Assembly (NCBI GenBank): GCA_015680685.1
Contig: MNCI01006166.1
Location: 332,490-396,489 of the forward strand
Length of the DNA: 64,000 bases
Direction of reading: 5' to 3'
DNA from: Gnetum montanum
Taxonomy: Eukaryota > Streptophyta > Gnetopsida > Gnetales > Gnetaceae
Under the pieces are notes generated by a model. The model was not told the origin of the DNA. It made no database searches and saw only the letters and a list, made by a program, of their open reading frames with translations. Below are positions 1 to 10,378 of this stretch, piece after piece. A program made the position numbers and the translations under genes. The first letter of the stretch is position 1. Each line of letters begins with the position of its first letter.

Positions 1-679
1 GTGAATGATGAGATGAAGGAGAAGAAGAAGGGGATCCATCACCATGGTGATGTTTCATGCCTTCTCTTCGGCTGCTTCAGCTCCGACCGTTGTGATGATC
101 AACGAGTCCGTCATTAGTGTGAGTAGTTGTTCCTGCCGTGAACAGCTGGTGCTCACGGGGATCAGACCCTGGAATATGTATCATTGATCTGAGGCCCTGA
201 TGCCTAACCTCTTCACTAGAGTGAGGAGGAGGAACATCATTTTCAAAGAAACCCATCGTGAGGGGTTCCTCTTCTCCTATTTCACTAATGACGTGGGGAA
301 CCTTGCCCTTCAGTAGTGAATGTTGGCTCTCCTACCTTGCATCCCGAATACGTTGAGCGTTTGTGGGACAATAATCCCTCATGTCATAATCATCCAAAAT
401 GTATTCCGCAATTAGTTCTTGTATGCCTGACTGTGCTAAGGCATGAGCAAGCATGGTAGGGCCAGCTCTATCAGGGGGTAACACGATGTTACCTCGCGTG
501 TCTCTCCACCGCAATTGCTCATCTTGATGGAAAACAAAGGTAAAATCTGGCACATACTCATCGGGATGAGTATATGTGACCTTGGACTATTGAGGACATG
601 GTTGATCTCGGTTATGTGTATGATGTTGCCTTTCTCCTGTATTGTCCTTAGGTGAGTTGATTTCGTGAGAAGAAGCCAT
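1..679 (-). pseudogene. gag: gag, N-terminal part (element L)
   Basis: Structural polyprotein start of element L, expected to package the element RNA in cytoplasmic particles. The frame opens with ATG at 679 (MASSHEINSP), about 125 bases after the primer site. It has a stop near codon 32, a clean stretch covering 553-332, then more single stops. The segment PDFTFVFHQDEQ...GNIVLPPDRAGP aligns with the decayed gag starts of D (near 14715) and B (near 10510), which identifies it as gag. The usual gag core and zinc knuckle lie beyond the window edge. Few stops and good codon structure agree with a recent insertion. Function is inferred from position and homology within the window; I recognise no named domain in this N-terminal part. 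Confidence 0.7.
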
Positions 680-805
680 TCTATTGGTGTGCAGTTTTCA
701 CCGTTATTTAATGTTCTTGATTAACTGATTAACCCTAAGGTTCGTTTTAAGCTCACAACGATGTGAGTGATATCCCTTATGTTAAATTGGCGTAAAAACA
801 CTTAG

Positions 806-823
806 TCCCCGGCAACGGCGCCA
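806..823 (-). other. Primer-binding site, tRNA-Asp(GTC) type (element L)
   Basis: The plus strand reads CCCCGGCAACGGCGCCA, the 3' end of plant tRNA-Asp with its CCA tail. The minus strand is therefore a perfect primer-binding site, one base after the LTR end. This is the intact reference for the decayed sites in A, D, E and J. Confidence 0.93.
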
Positions 824-824
824 A

Positions 825-1829
825 TGATGAGTGGCGAGGTACCCCTACACTCAACCATACGAAACGAGCGTACACGCACGATCCGGTCGAACTCCGCAGA
901 CTAAATGCCTTAATGCCACAAGAAACACTTGGGGTTAATCGTTCGTTGTCTTCCCAGGCTTGCTTGTATGTGTCATGATGTATGGTTAAGCAAGTCTGAG
1001 GTATGTGATTTTTTTGGTATTTTCACGTTTTCTCCTATGCTATTAGAGAAAAGGGTTGAGAAACTAAACTAAATCTAACTAATGTCCTAGTCTAAATTAA
1101 CTAGCGTCAGCATCCCTTCCCACTTGCCGGACACACCCTGAACTATGCAACTGTGGCTTACCAAACGCTAGCCGTTACTGGGATCGCCACACGTAACGCA
1201 AGTGCTCGAAGTGGTCGTACTGAGGCACTTATTTAGCCTACGTGTGATAAGCAGCCGATTCCTTAGCCAGCCGTACACACCCGTGGGTGCTCGTAACTAA
1301 GTCGTACTTATCACACGCTCTAGCCTAGCAATGAGCAGCCGATTCCTCAACTAGCCATACACATCGGACCCTGGAGTTACCAAGCGCAGAATCCTGGAAT
1401 ACGCTACTGGGTTACCAAGCATCCAATGCTTGTAATTGAGTCGTACTCATGCATTGCGTCAAGCAGCCGATTCCTTGACTAGCCATACACGTCCGTAGAT
1501 GCTCGTAATCAAGTCGTACTTGAATGCACTAGGAAAGCAGTAAATAAAAGCAATAAATGAAACCATGTGCTGCAAGGTTTATCCAATCAAGTTCGTCTTT
1601 ATTGCCGTACACAACTTGGGTTCAGGTTACAAGCTGCTAGAATAAAGAGCCGTTCACTCTAGGACTCCTACTGCGGGCACATGGGGAAAAATTCTAACTC
1701 TAGAGTGATCAATCTGCCAGAGCTTCGCTACACTAGCCAGGATTTGGAAATGAAGGGAGTGCCGCCTCTTATTTATAGATATGGCGGCGGGACGCAATAT
1801 CGTGGCCTAGTGCAAGTCGCGTCTCATCA
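825..1829 (-). repeat. 5' LTR of element L
   Basis: A 1005-bp LTR with inverted ends TGATGAG and CTCATCA. On the minus strand a TATA box (TATAAATAA, 1777-1769) is followed by a poly(A) signal AATAAA (1603-1598) in GTACGGCAATAAAG, shared with solo LTR C. The U5 side has three copies of AGCAGCCGATTCCT starting at 1250, 1334 and 1462, each followed by a related CGTACAC block, so part of the LTR grew by internal duplication. U3 is unusually short, about 50 bp before the TATA box. Confidence 0.9.
1769..1777 (-). promoter_or_regulatory. LTR TATA box (element L)
   Basis: TATAAATAA on the minus strand, about 55 bp inside the LTR and about 165 bp before the AATAAA signal, the normal order for a retrotransposon promoter. 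Confidence 0.7.
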
Positions 1830-2233
1830 CTTTGGTTCTATTGTGATAATAGAAATAGAATCAACATAATGTTGAATATTTCTTATGAAAGAAGTAGTAT
1901 GTCCAACAAGTGATGCAAGAATAGTATCAACAAGATACTTTGCTAAAGCATATGTTGGAGAACCAATGATATCAACTATAGGTCTAACTGGAACACCATT
2001 TTTATGAATCTTAGGAATTTTCATCAACACTAGGAATTGATTAGATAAGAAATTTTCATTAGCCTTATTATCTCATCTTAATTTAGATAAATAATATGCA
2101 ATAACATTTTCTATTTCCTTCTTGTCAATTATTGTGATGTTGAATTCCCATCATATACACTATCCACCAAATGATTTAAAGGCTCACCATTGATTTGTTC
2201 ATGAGGTACTTATTTGTACTATGATGAATGTGC
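1830..2233 (-). pseudogene. Penelope-like element reverse transcriptase fragment
   Basis: A minus-strand frame (2030 to 1830, continuing upstream through one stop to about 2150) encodes PKIHKNGVPVRPIV followed by IGSPTYALAKYL and a block ending RNIQHYVDSI. This order (PKIHK.G.P.RPIV, then GSPTY.LAKYL, then a conserved IKN-like segment) is typical of Penelope-like reverse transcriptases and not of Ty3/gypsy, Ty1/copia or L1 enzymes. Upstream codons (IDKKEIENVIAYYLSKLR) fit the linker seen before this motif. The reading stops at element L's LTR, so the catalytic YADD-type motif and any GIY-YIG nuclease domain are missing or beyond the window. Penelope-like elements in plants are known mainly from conifers, so this bears on the host. 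The match is from memory of the family. Confidence 0.7.
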
Positions 2234-2248
2234 AAAAAAAAAAAAAAA
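2234..2248 (+). repeat. A15 homopolymer at a junction
   Basis: Fifteen A residues lie exactly between the Penelope-like fragment and the recognisable RNase H end of element J. They could be a retroposon tail or simple slippage. The Penelope frame runs on the other strand, so this is not obviously its own tail. Confidence 0.5.
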
Positions 2249-3430
2249 TTAGAATATTCAAGGACATTGTTCCTAAACTTCTCACATGCATACACCACCA
2301 CCACCAAATCCTTTTCAATTATGATGTAGTTCAACTAGGCACCCATAATGTTTTTGCTTGCATAGTGGATGTAATATGGACATTTTTTATCATCTAATTT
2401 CATAAGCACAACTTCCAAGGTATAGCTTAATATATTAGTCATTATGTGAAATGGCCTGTACCAATCCGATGCTTGTATAATTAAAATATCTATAAGCTTT
2501 TTCTTAAGAAGCGCAAATGTCTTCTTGTAATCATTGAACTAGATAAAGGATGTATCCTTCTTTATGGCTTCTACTAGAAAATTACTAGCCTTTGAAAAAT
2601 TCTTAATGAAGTACCTATAATACCTTGTGTATCCAAGAAATGACCTCATATCTTTCACTTTTTGAGGTTTCTAAGTGATTCCGTAGATGACATTGATATT
2701 TTTAGGATTAACCTTAATGTCTTTCTCTAAAATTCTTTGCCTTAGAATAATGTCTTCCTAGGCCATGAGATGGGTCTTTTGTTAGTTGAGTTTTAGGTTA
2801 GTCTCAACACACCTCTCTAGTACCTATTACTAATTTGTAAATACTAGTTCAAAATATGACTCATAGGTGGAGATTCCATTCATAAAAAATTCAATACCAT
2901 TGCCAATTTGCTTCTAGAATATTTTTAATACCAGGCATTAGAAAGTAGGAAGAGCATTACATAAGCCAAATGACATATTTTTGAATGTAAAGGTTCCAAA
3001 ATAACTTTTGAATGTTATTTTGGCTTGGTCCTTAGGTACAATCTAGATTTGGTTATAGCCACTATAATGATCCAAAATCTATAATATTTATGTTATGCTA
3101 TAGTATCCAATACTTGATCAATAAATGACAATGGAAAATAACTTTTGAATATTGTCATGTTTAAAAGCTTAAAGTTAATGTAGATCCTCTGCTAGCTTTT
3201 CTTTTTAGACATAATAATAAGTAGGCTAATCCACTCACTATTTGCTCTAGGATAAATGAATCCATCTTTCAAAAGATTTTTAATCTGTTACTTCACTACA
3301 TACTTCAATTCTAGATTTAGCCTATGTTTTGATTGATGCTTGGTCTTGATGGTTGGATCTATATAAAGGTTTTACTAGCATATGAGGAGACTAATTCATA
3401 TTTTCTCATCATGACCAAGGAAATGTTGTT
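2249..3430 (-). pseudogene. pol: pol reverse transcriptase and RNase H (element J)
   Basis: Reading leftward, Ty3/gypsy landmarks appear in order. They are a KHQSKHRLNLELKYVVK segment (consensus HQRRLNP..KEVV), LLKDGFIYPRANSEWISLL (about 3275), the LNMTIFKSYFPLSFIDQVLD block, YNQI (about 3045), TFKNMSFGLCNALPTF (about 2970) and FFMNGISTY in place of the catalytic YVDD motif. The connection follows (MRSFLGYTRYYRYFIKNFSK, about 2620) with RNase H (YIHYASKNIMGA, then EKDLVVVVYACEKFRN) to about 2255. The catalytic Asp pair is lost and many stops interrupt the frame. The order and the 'EWISLL' type place it with Tat/Athila-like elements, as in B and D. Confidence 0.85.
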
Positions 3431-4710
3431 GGCCACTTATTCAAACTTTTAGTAACTTCTTTTTTTACACTTCTATCATATCAACATTAATGATTATTAG
3501 TTTTTCATTTTTATGAAAGACATACTCAAGTAATTCCAATAATATTTTCAATTTAATTGGTTTAAGCATAGGTTCCCTTGACGTTCCAACTCTTCCCAAT
3601 TAGTATCTTTCTCTTTTACATGTCAAACTTAAAGAGTTATCAATGTACTATCTTCATCTCATCTAGCTTGTCTACATAAGTACTAGTAACTGCTTCCTAT
3701 GGTTCCATGTAAATTGATGACATGTACTCTTATTCTTTCATTAACTATTAGATGTCTTTCTATCTTTTAACTTTTTCCTATAGACATTTATGCACATTTA
3801 ACTTTTTCTTATATGAACTACATGATTGGATATTCTTTATTTGATGGTCCATATTTTTCTCATGCAATTACATGTCATATTAATGTACATAATGCATGGA
3901 ACTCTTTACTTCTTGATTACTTCATATTCATTTACCTTGGAAATTTTCAAGGAAAAGTCTCTAATTTCAAGTTTATCATTAATTATACTTAGTTAAGCCC
4001 TTTTCATAATGATGGAAAACTCCCTTTCAAAATTTTCCATATAAATTACCAAGAAATCCACTAGCTAGGATCAATCACTAATAGTGGTCATAATATCCTT
4101 CATCTACCCCAATGAGATAGTGATGGGTTGATCATCAAGCTTTAACTTAATCTTACATTTTTAAAGCAGGTAATTTCTGGGCCTAATATATTTCTTAAGA
4201 AATTAAGATAACTATAGGATCTAAGTCTAGTATAGGCTTACATAGTGGATTTCCTATAACGTGTAAGTAAATTAGAGGGATTCTAAGATATGTCTATGTT
4301 CTAGGAAGGTTATCTACTTTTATCTAATTAGTAACAACATGGGTTAGCATGGTAGTTCTTACATTTAGATTTTGATTTAAAGGTTACTCATTTGAAATAT
4401 TAGAGGATGCTAATATTAAAGTGTGATCCACAACCATTGATGCTTGCATTGGTTTAGGTTGACTAATAAGTTTGAAGAAGAAGTTTTTGTAATGTTTGCA
4501 CTTAAAAACACTAGAAATTTCATCCATTTGTATGCTCATAGCTCATATGAAATTTTTCTAGTATGGTTGTGGAGGCATCTCATCTTGCATTGGTGAAGCT
4601 GGCACCAGAGAAAGAGGAGTGTGTGATGGTTAAGGATGTATGGAAGGTGGATGAGCAAGATAGAAGTGTGATTCAACTTTGGAGGTGGAAGGTTTATGTT
4701 ACTTTGGTGG
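3431..4710 (-). pseudogene. gag C-terminus and protease region (element J)
   Basis: Heavily decayed coding DNA. The first part (4710 to about 4490) is the Pro/Ser/Tyr-rich end of gag, ending in a block like SPMQDEMPPQPY that matches LALQDETPP in B. Below this comes the protease-linker region, recognised mainly from its place between gag and reverse transcriptase; fragments near 4260-4080 resemble the protease of D (18450-18780). I cannot point to an intact D-[ST]-G active site. Stops and frameshifts are frequent in all frames, so no product is expected. Confidence 0.55.
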
Positions 4711-4715
4711 ATAGT
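4711..4715. repeat. Target-site duplication of element B (left)
   Basis: ATAGT at 4711-4715 is repeated exactly at 51113-51117, directly after B's 3' LTR, 46 kb away. Both copies lie in the gag of element J, which reads through once B is removed. Confidence 0.88.
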
Positions 4716-5570
4716 TCATGAATAATCTTTAGTCAATTACATTGAGACATAAATGTTAACATTGGGTCTACTACATTGATATATTAGTATTAACATCAAG
4801 GCAATACATGCCTATATAAATATCCATACCAACTACATTTATTGCATCTTTTGGTTGATAAGTTAGCTAAAAACTTGTAGTTCTACACCATAAAAGTTAG
4901 AAACTATCATCAAGATGCAAAATGCTTGAACAAAGTCTTTATTCGAGTGATATATACATAGATATATTGCATGATTAATAATAAAGATCAAGATAATTTC
5001 ATTTCATTACAATACTTTGATATAGCATAGCATTTACATTTAATGCAGTTTATTTCAAATGCACTAGGTTTGATGTTTACTTTTCTATATATTTAATTGG
5101 TAATTTATGATTACATGCACAATAATTATGGTGGCATAAGAATGATTGGTTTCAAGCACAATGTATTTGGCTTGGCAATGCCAATATTGAATTTAATTAG
5201 TTTACCTAGTAGTAATCTCTTAGTAATCCAACAATGATTATATGATTCTTGCATGTATTGGCAAACCAAAAATGGATACTTATTATATAGGATAATTTAG
5301 CTTTTAATTTCTAAATTATCTTAGTTTATAATTAATAACTATATTTTTATAATAGTTCAATATAGCCTTAGCAACATTAGTATCATGTGTCTCAATTATA
5401 CTTAACCATAGGCATAAAGTCACATCAATGTAATTAGGATAATATCAACTAATGATCAAACACTTAGCTTTCTAAGTAACATGCTAGTTCAATCAACTGA
5501 TTACAATTAGGTTACTTGCATATGCTTATGATTTATATCATTGGACTTTGGGAATACTCCCTACTAATCA
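4716..5570 (+). repeat. 5' LTR of element B
   Basis: About 855 bp, aligning along its length with 50244-51112 but at low identity. TATA box TATATAAATA at 4813-4822; AATAAAG polyadenylation-like signal near 4979. The end (CTACTAATCA) is a decayed CTGCTCATCA. Its primer-binding site is cut by element A: TTG at 5571-5573 plus ACAGTACTATTAAGAAAC from 10276 is a plausible decayed tRNA-Asp site. Confidence 0.82.
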
Positions 5571-5578
5571 TTGACACT

Positions 5579-6431
5579 TGATTAGTCATGATTTTTTTAG
5601 CCCTAATATTGGATATTTGATATCGGAGCCTTGATACTGAATACATGATATCAGGTCCCAAGAAGTAATGTTGAATATTCGGTATCATCTCTTCCATGCT
5701 AGCCTATAAATACAACACTTGGGTGCACGATTGGGGGATAGTTTTAGTTTCAGTTTTCAGTTAGCTTCTTCATAGATTGTTAATTTTCAGTCCTATTATT
5801 TCCTAGTGCATGCCCATAATGTGATGTACTTGGACATGTTACATGATTAGAAATAAAGTTCAAGATTACTTCCATCATTACAACATCCAATTAGATTTAT
5901 TTTTGCTTTAATTATTTAATTATTTAATTTTTTACTATTTTCTTTAGTGAATGTTTCTATTTATTTCTATTTACTATTCCTATCATTAAGTGGAATGAGT
6001 ACAACTAATTGCAAGTGTTTAAGTGTAATTACTTGGTAACCCAGTAGTGTATTATTTAGCAAGGCTATACACTTGGCAACACCAGCGGTAGTTATGTAAA
6101 GTCCAACACATGTGCAGATGGTTATGGATGGATACTCATCACACATAGGCTAGTTTAGACTTTACTTTCCATCACCACTTAGCTTAATTAATTAATCTCT
6201 TTATTGTCATTAAGGAGTAGCATAGGATTAGACAACATGATCATATGCCTCACTTTGCAGTAAACCATACATGATAAAGCTACCACTAGTCCAAGTGGGA
6301 AGATAGTGAACTATGATTAGAGCATAATGATTTAGATGCACAACTGGTCCCATCCATGAAATTCAATCAGATCATGCGTGAACGCTTGTAATTTGTATGG
6401 TTGGGCATAGGGGGTACCTTGTTGCTCATCA
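5579..6431 (+). repeat. 5' LTR of element A
   Basis: An 853-bp LTR starting TGATTAG (decayed TGATGAG) and ending CTCATCA. U3 has several GATATC-like palindromes between 5596 and 5700, then TATAAATA at 5705-5712. It pairs with 9397-10275. Confidence 0.9.
5705..5712 (+). promoter_or_regulatory. LTR TATA box (element A)
   Basis: CCTATAAATACAACACTTGG, conserved at 9511-9518 in the partner LTR, directly downstream of the GATATC-like motif cluster. Confidence 0.75.
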
Positions 6432-6432
6432 T

Positions 6433-6450
6433 TGGTGTTGTTGCTAGGGA
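6433..6450 (+). other. Primer-binding site, decayed tRNA-Asp type (element A)
   Basis: TGGTGTTGTTGCTAGGGA, one base after the LTR. It differs from the perfect site of element L almost only by C-to-T and G-to-A changes, as expected from methylation-driven decay. Confidence 0.82.
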
Positions 6451-6556
6451 TGGTGCTAGTTATCTAGATTGGTTATATTACACATGATTTCTATAAACAC
6501 ATTAACGATATATCTTTTAGAAAATATTAAATTACACACACCATAAACCAACAAAA

Positions 6557-7412
6557 ATGTCTTCTTCACATAGGACCAAGACTACATCACATGATGAAAG
6601 CACTCATAGGAAAAATGATAGGATTTATACTGAAGAAAACTGGAGTGAAAAACCTCATGTAGGGATTTCCTATGCTCATTTAGTCCCTTACTACACTCAA
6701 AGACTATGTCCAACTAGTGCAAAAAATCCTAGAGGAGATGAAGTAAGTCCTAGATCAAGGAGGGCCACAAGGCCTAAGACCTCCTCTAAACCTAGACAAG
6801 ATAACACAAGGGACCATGGGTAGAACTATAGGAGCCATGACAATTCTCCTAGTTTCTCATCTTCCTCTTCCTCTTCAACATCTAGTTTTGACGAGGATGA
6901 ATGTAGGTATAGAGATAGAGCTCTACTACTAGGTCAAGAAAAAAATGGAAATCAAACCCAATAACAAAATCAAAGACGTCATAATGAGCATAGAAAAGCT
7001 CATCGTAATCAACTGAATTGAAATAGAAATTTTTATCACAACATGTCTAATGATGATGAACCCTTGTTGGCCACTAAGAGCTTGATGCAGATCATAGAGG
7101 TAGTTAAGATATCCCATAGGCATCACAAAGAGAGTCACCTACCCAGGCTTGATATGAATAATATTCCTAGATTTTTAGAAGGCTATGATTTAGATCCACA
7201 ACATTATTTACAAGCCTTCCATGATGCTTGTGCTTTCTACAACATTGAAAGTAGGTGGCAAAGACTTAAGCTCTTTCCTAGAACACTAATCGATAGATCC
7301 AAAGTGTGGTATAGGTTGTTGAAACCAAATTCAATCTGACAATGGTCCACAATGTTGGAACTCTTCAACGAGAAATACCAAACCTATGTAAAGGTGTCCA
7401 ACCTAAGGAGAT
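6557..7412 (+). pseudogene. gag: gag, N-terminal two thirds (element A)
   Basis: Starts with ATG at 6557 (MSSSHRTK), about 105 bp after the primer site. It holds a charged region, RRATRPKTSSK, a Ser-rich tract near 6855, then the capsid-like core from 7043: PRFLEGYDLDPQHYLQAFHDA, then LKLFPRTLIDRSKVWYRLL and STMLELFNEKYQTY. This is the retrotransposon gag pattern (F.G..DP..HL..F, then LFP..L...A..WY). Stops near 6824 and 7337 split the frame. After NLRR (near 7405) the rest of gag is gone and the sequence runs into ORF2 in another frame. Homologous to gag in B, D, E and J. Confidence 0.82.
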
Positions 7413-9215
7413 AGATCCAAGGATGAAGCAAGAACTAGAGAAGGAGGTAGAACTAGAAAAAGAAGTGAAATAAGAGCCTAAAAAGTGCTATGAGACATAA
7501 GCTTTGCTACCTCCACCACCAGACTACAAGCCCGTAATGGGCCACTTGCAAAAAATTTCTAAAATCCTCAACTGAGGAAGCAAAGAAGAGTCAAGCCTCT
7601 TTAGAGTCCTAGAAAAGTTGCAACCCACTATTTTAGCTAATTTGACAAGAGGATAGGTGTCACTACAATCAGGAGGAGAATCCTAGTGGTCTAGACAAAT
7701 CTCTGGTAATGCTACATTGTTCCAAGTGATGCTTGAAATAGGAGAAGGTGCCACAATAGTGGTCATGCAACATCAAGATGTGGTAAGCATAATAGAATTA
7801 ATAATGGATCACATCAAAGAATCATTCAATATGCCTATTGTGCCCCCAATAGATTTTACTATGACCAGAGATGCACAAATGTTCACTAAGACTTTGATGA
7901 CTCTTACAGTACATGAAGATGTATTGGATCGACTACTATAGATAGGACAAGTGATGACCACCCTATTTGACATCCCTAGTGATGTCATTGTGGCACAATT
8001 AGATCTCATCACCACTAAAGAGAATTTGGTCATGGCTAAGACCATGGTGGACCATGTAGAAGTATAAGTGCAATGTTTGCAATAGGAACTGGCTACCTTG
8101 AGATTCTCAATTCATCATGGTTGATCAACTAGATCAATTTAGAATAGAGTTACTAGAAAAATTGCTTGAAGAGAACAAAGCCATCAAGTAGGAAAATGAG
8201 AAGGTAGTCTGGAATGCCTTTGTTGCAGAAGTACAAACTTATGCTCATAAGAAGGCACTGACTATCGCCCAAGAAAAGAATAAATAGCTTGCTACCAAAA
8301 ATTCAAGGTTGATCACCATAGAAAACCAAAAAAAATGTTCTAGAAGATAGTGTTCATTAGTTGAGAGAATAAATAATGAGGGTTAACTAAGATATCAACA
8401 AATTGGCCAGAGAGAACATAACCCTCTCAATGGAGGAGGTTTGCACCATTCGACAAAAGTTTGCAGTCAAAATAAGTAGAATGAGGCCAAGGAGCATAAG
8501 AAGTTGAAAGAACACTTCTAGGACCAAGTAGGCATGTATAAGAAAATAAAAAAAATGAAATCTAGATGGCCAAAGCTTGCATTGGATCCATGTCAATGCA
8601 AAATCCTGACTAGCAACCCATCTTGGATAGTTACGCCTTGGTCCAGCAAGTGGAAGTAAAAAATAAAGATCTATAGGTTGAAGATTTAAAGGAATACATG
8701 GTGTTTTTTAACCTTAGATATGCCAACCTTTTCATGTTAGTAGCAATTCAGCCAAGAAATTAATTGGAGCAGCAAGTAGTGATCACCTACACATTATACA
8801 AAAAAGAGTTTGCGAACAGAAAAGTCGCTTTGCAAAAAATCCATGTAGCAAACTCAAAAATTAAGATGATAAAAGCTTACTATCATGGATAGAAGGATGT
8901 TGCCTCAAACTTGGCTTGAAGATTAACAGGTCATCATGAGTTGAAAGAAAAGGCCAAGGCCTTTGAGGAGGAATGATGGCAGTTTGTCGCCTAGTATGTG
9001 AAAGCCAACAAAATGTTCTCGTAGTTGCCATGCCCTTGGGATGTACTAACACCAGAAAATATCAACTCAATAGCCTAGATGGTACATGACCCAAGGGTAG
9101 AAGAAGAAAATTTTTAGGCACTACTCAACCACTACAAATTTTAGAAGCCTAGTGACAAAGGGAAGTGACTAATGGAGGAGTCACTGCCTCTAGGAACTAC
9201 ATGAGTTTCCCATTT
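7413..9215 (+). pseudogene. ORF2, middle and coiled-coil part (element A)
   Basis: The C-terminal two thirds of the extra ORF of this family, lacking the N-terminal PF20167-like domain. The middle block (7500-7940) reads LLPPPPDYKPVMGHL, then FQVMLEIGEGATIVVMQHQD, FNMPIVPPIDF and HEDVLDRLL. It matches D (22031-22290), E (30700-30400, minus) and H closely. From about 8050 the translation is rich in Glu, Lys, Gln and Leu, typical of a long coiled coil, and is broken by many stops. Biochemical role unknown. Keeping this part while all of pol is lost is the notable point. Confidence 0.75.
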
Positions 9216-9384
9216 TTTTTGTCTTGTAATATTGTGTTCAATTTTTTGTAAAAACACCACTATGACATGTAAGAGTCATTTGTTTGTTTGATTGTTTAAG
9301 TCAATCAATAATTCCATATCTTCCCAATATTTTGTAAAGGACTTGTTCCTCATTTTGTTTAACTCGAGGATGAGTTTTCATTCA

Positions 9385-9396
9385 GTCATGGGGGTA
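9385..9396 (+). other. Polypurine tract (element A)
   Basis: GTCATGGGGGTA directly before the 3' LTR, the expected plus-strand priming site. The same core recurs in H, and next to the end of pol in E and H. Confidence 0.82.
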
Positions 9397-10275
9397 TGAT
9401 GAGTTATGATTTTGTTAGCCCCAATATTAGATATCTAATATTGTAGCCTTAATATCAGATATGCGATATCGAGTCCCAAGAAGTAATGTCAGATATCTGA
9501 TGTAGCCTATAAATACAACACTTGGATGCATAGTTGGGGGATAGTTTTAGTTTTAGTTTTCAATTAGCTTCTTCATAGATTGTTGATTTTCAATCTTGTT
9601 ATTTCCCAGTGCATGATCATAGTGTGATGTCTATAATTGATGGCATTCTTATTCAAGTGTGACACACTTCAACATGTTACATGACTAGAAATAAAGATCG
9701 AGATTACTTTCATCATTATAGCATTCACTAAGATTTATTGTTGCTTTAATTATTTAATTATTTAATTGTTTACCATTTTCTTTAGTTAATGTTTTCATTT
9801 TATTACTATTTACTATTCTTTTCATTAAGTGGAATGAGTACGACTAATCATGAGCATTTAAGTGTAATTAATTGGTAACCCAGTGGTGTATTGTTTGGCA
9901 AGCCCAATGATGTACACTTGGCAACCCTAGTGGTAGTTATACGAAGTCCAAGGCATGTGTGGATAGCTAGGGATGGATACTCATCACACATAAGCTAGTT
10001 TAGGCTTTACTTTCCATCACTGCTTAGCTTAATTAATTAATCTCTTTATTGTCATTAAGGAGCAACATAGGGTTAGACAACATCATCATATGCCTCACTT
10101 TGGAGTAAACCATACATGACAAAGCTACCACTAGTCCAAGTGGGAAGAAAGTGAACTATAATTAAAGCATAATAATTTAGATAAATAACTAGTCCCATTT
10201 ATGGAATTTGACTAGATCGTGCATGAACACTTGTGATTCATATGGTTGGGCATAGGGGTACCTTGCCTCTCATCA
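9397..10275 (+). repeat. 3' LTR of element A
   Basis: An 879-bp LTR, TGATGAG to CTCATCA, colinear with 5579-6431. The GATATC-like palindrome cluster is at 9414-9505 and TATAAATA at 9511-9518. Confidence 0.9.
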
Positions 10276-10378
10276 ACAGTACTATTAAGAAACAAGTGCA
10301 AGTGACTAGATAGTTAAAATTAATTATAATCACTATTAGGATTTAAAGATTTATTATCTAACACATATAATAATCAAA

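Larger units (their letters stand above)
1..1829 (-). mobile_element. Element L: 5' part of a Ty3/gypsy LTR retrotransposon
   Basis: Minus-strand element cut by the left window edge. Reading leftward it has a 5' LTR (1829 to 825), a tRNA-Asp primer-binding site, then the start of gag. It is more GC-rich and keeps more CpG than the rest of the window, and its primer site is undamaged, so it is one of the youngest insertions here. It sits directly against a Penelope-like fragment at 1830, which it appears to interrupt. The other LTR lies outside the window, so the target-site duplication cannot be checked. Confidence 0.85.
2249..4710 (-). mobile_element. Element J, 3' half (old Ty3/gypsy, interrupted by B)
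   Basis: Minus-strand remains of an old Ty3/gypsy element: gag C-terminus, protease, reverse transcriptase and RNase H. Its 5' half is at 51118-53590, displaced by the insertion of element B; the TSD ATAGT marks both sides. The gag tail reads across the join: the segment ending at 51118 continues at 4710 into a Pro/Tyr-rich stretch matching B's gag at 13350-13500. Integrase, ORF2 and the 3' LTR are missing to the left. Confidence 0.85.
5579..10275 (+). mobile_element. Element A: pol-less LTR retrotransposon
   Basis: A complete 4.7-kb element with two LTRs, primer site, gag fragment, ORF2 fragment and polypurine tract, but no protease, reverse transcriptase, RNase H or integrase. Flanks are ACACT (5574-5578) and ACAGT (10276-10280), a duplication with one change. 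It landed between B's 5' LTR and B's gag, cutting B's primer site. The internal deletion fuses mid-gag to the middle of ORF2 near 7410. It could have moved only with enzymes supplied in trans, unless the deletion came after insertion. Confidence 0.88.

Noticed and set aside
806-823. Plus-strand match to the 3' end of tRNA-Asp, suggesting a tRNA gene
   Set aside because: Only the last 17-18 bases match, with the CCA included, and they abut an LTR end. It is a primer-binding site on the other strand.
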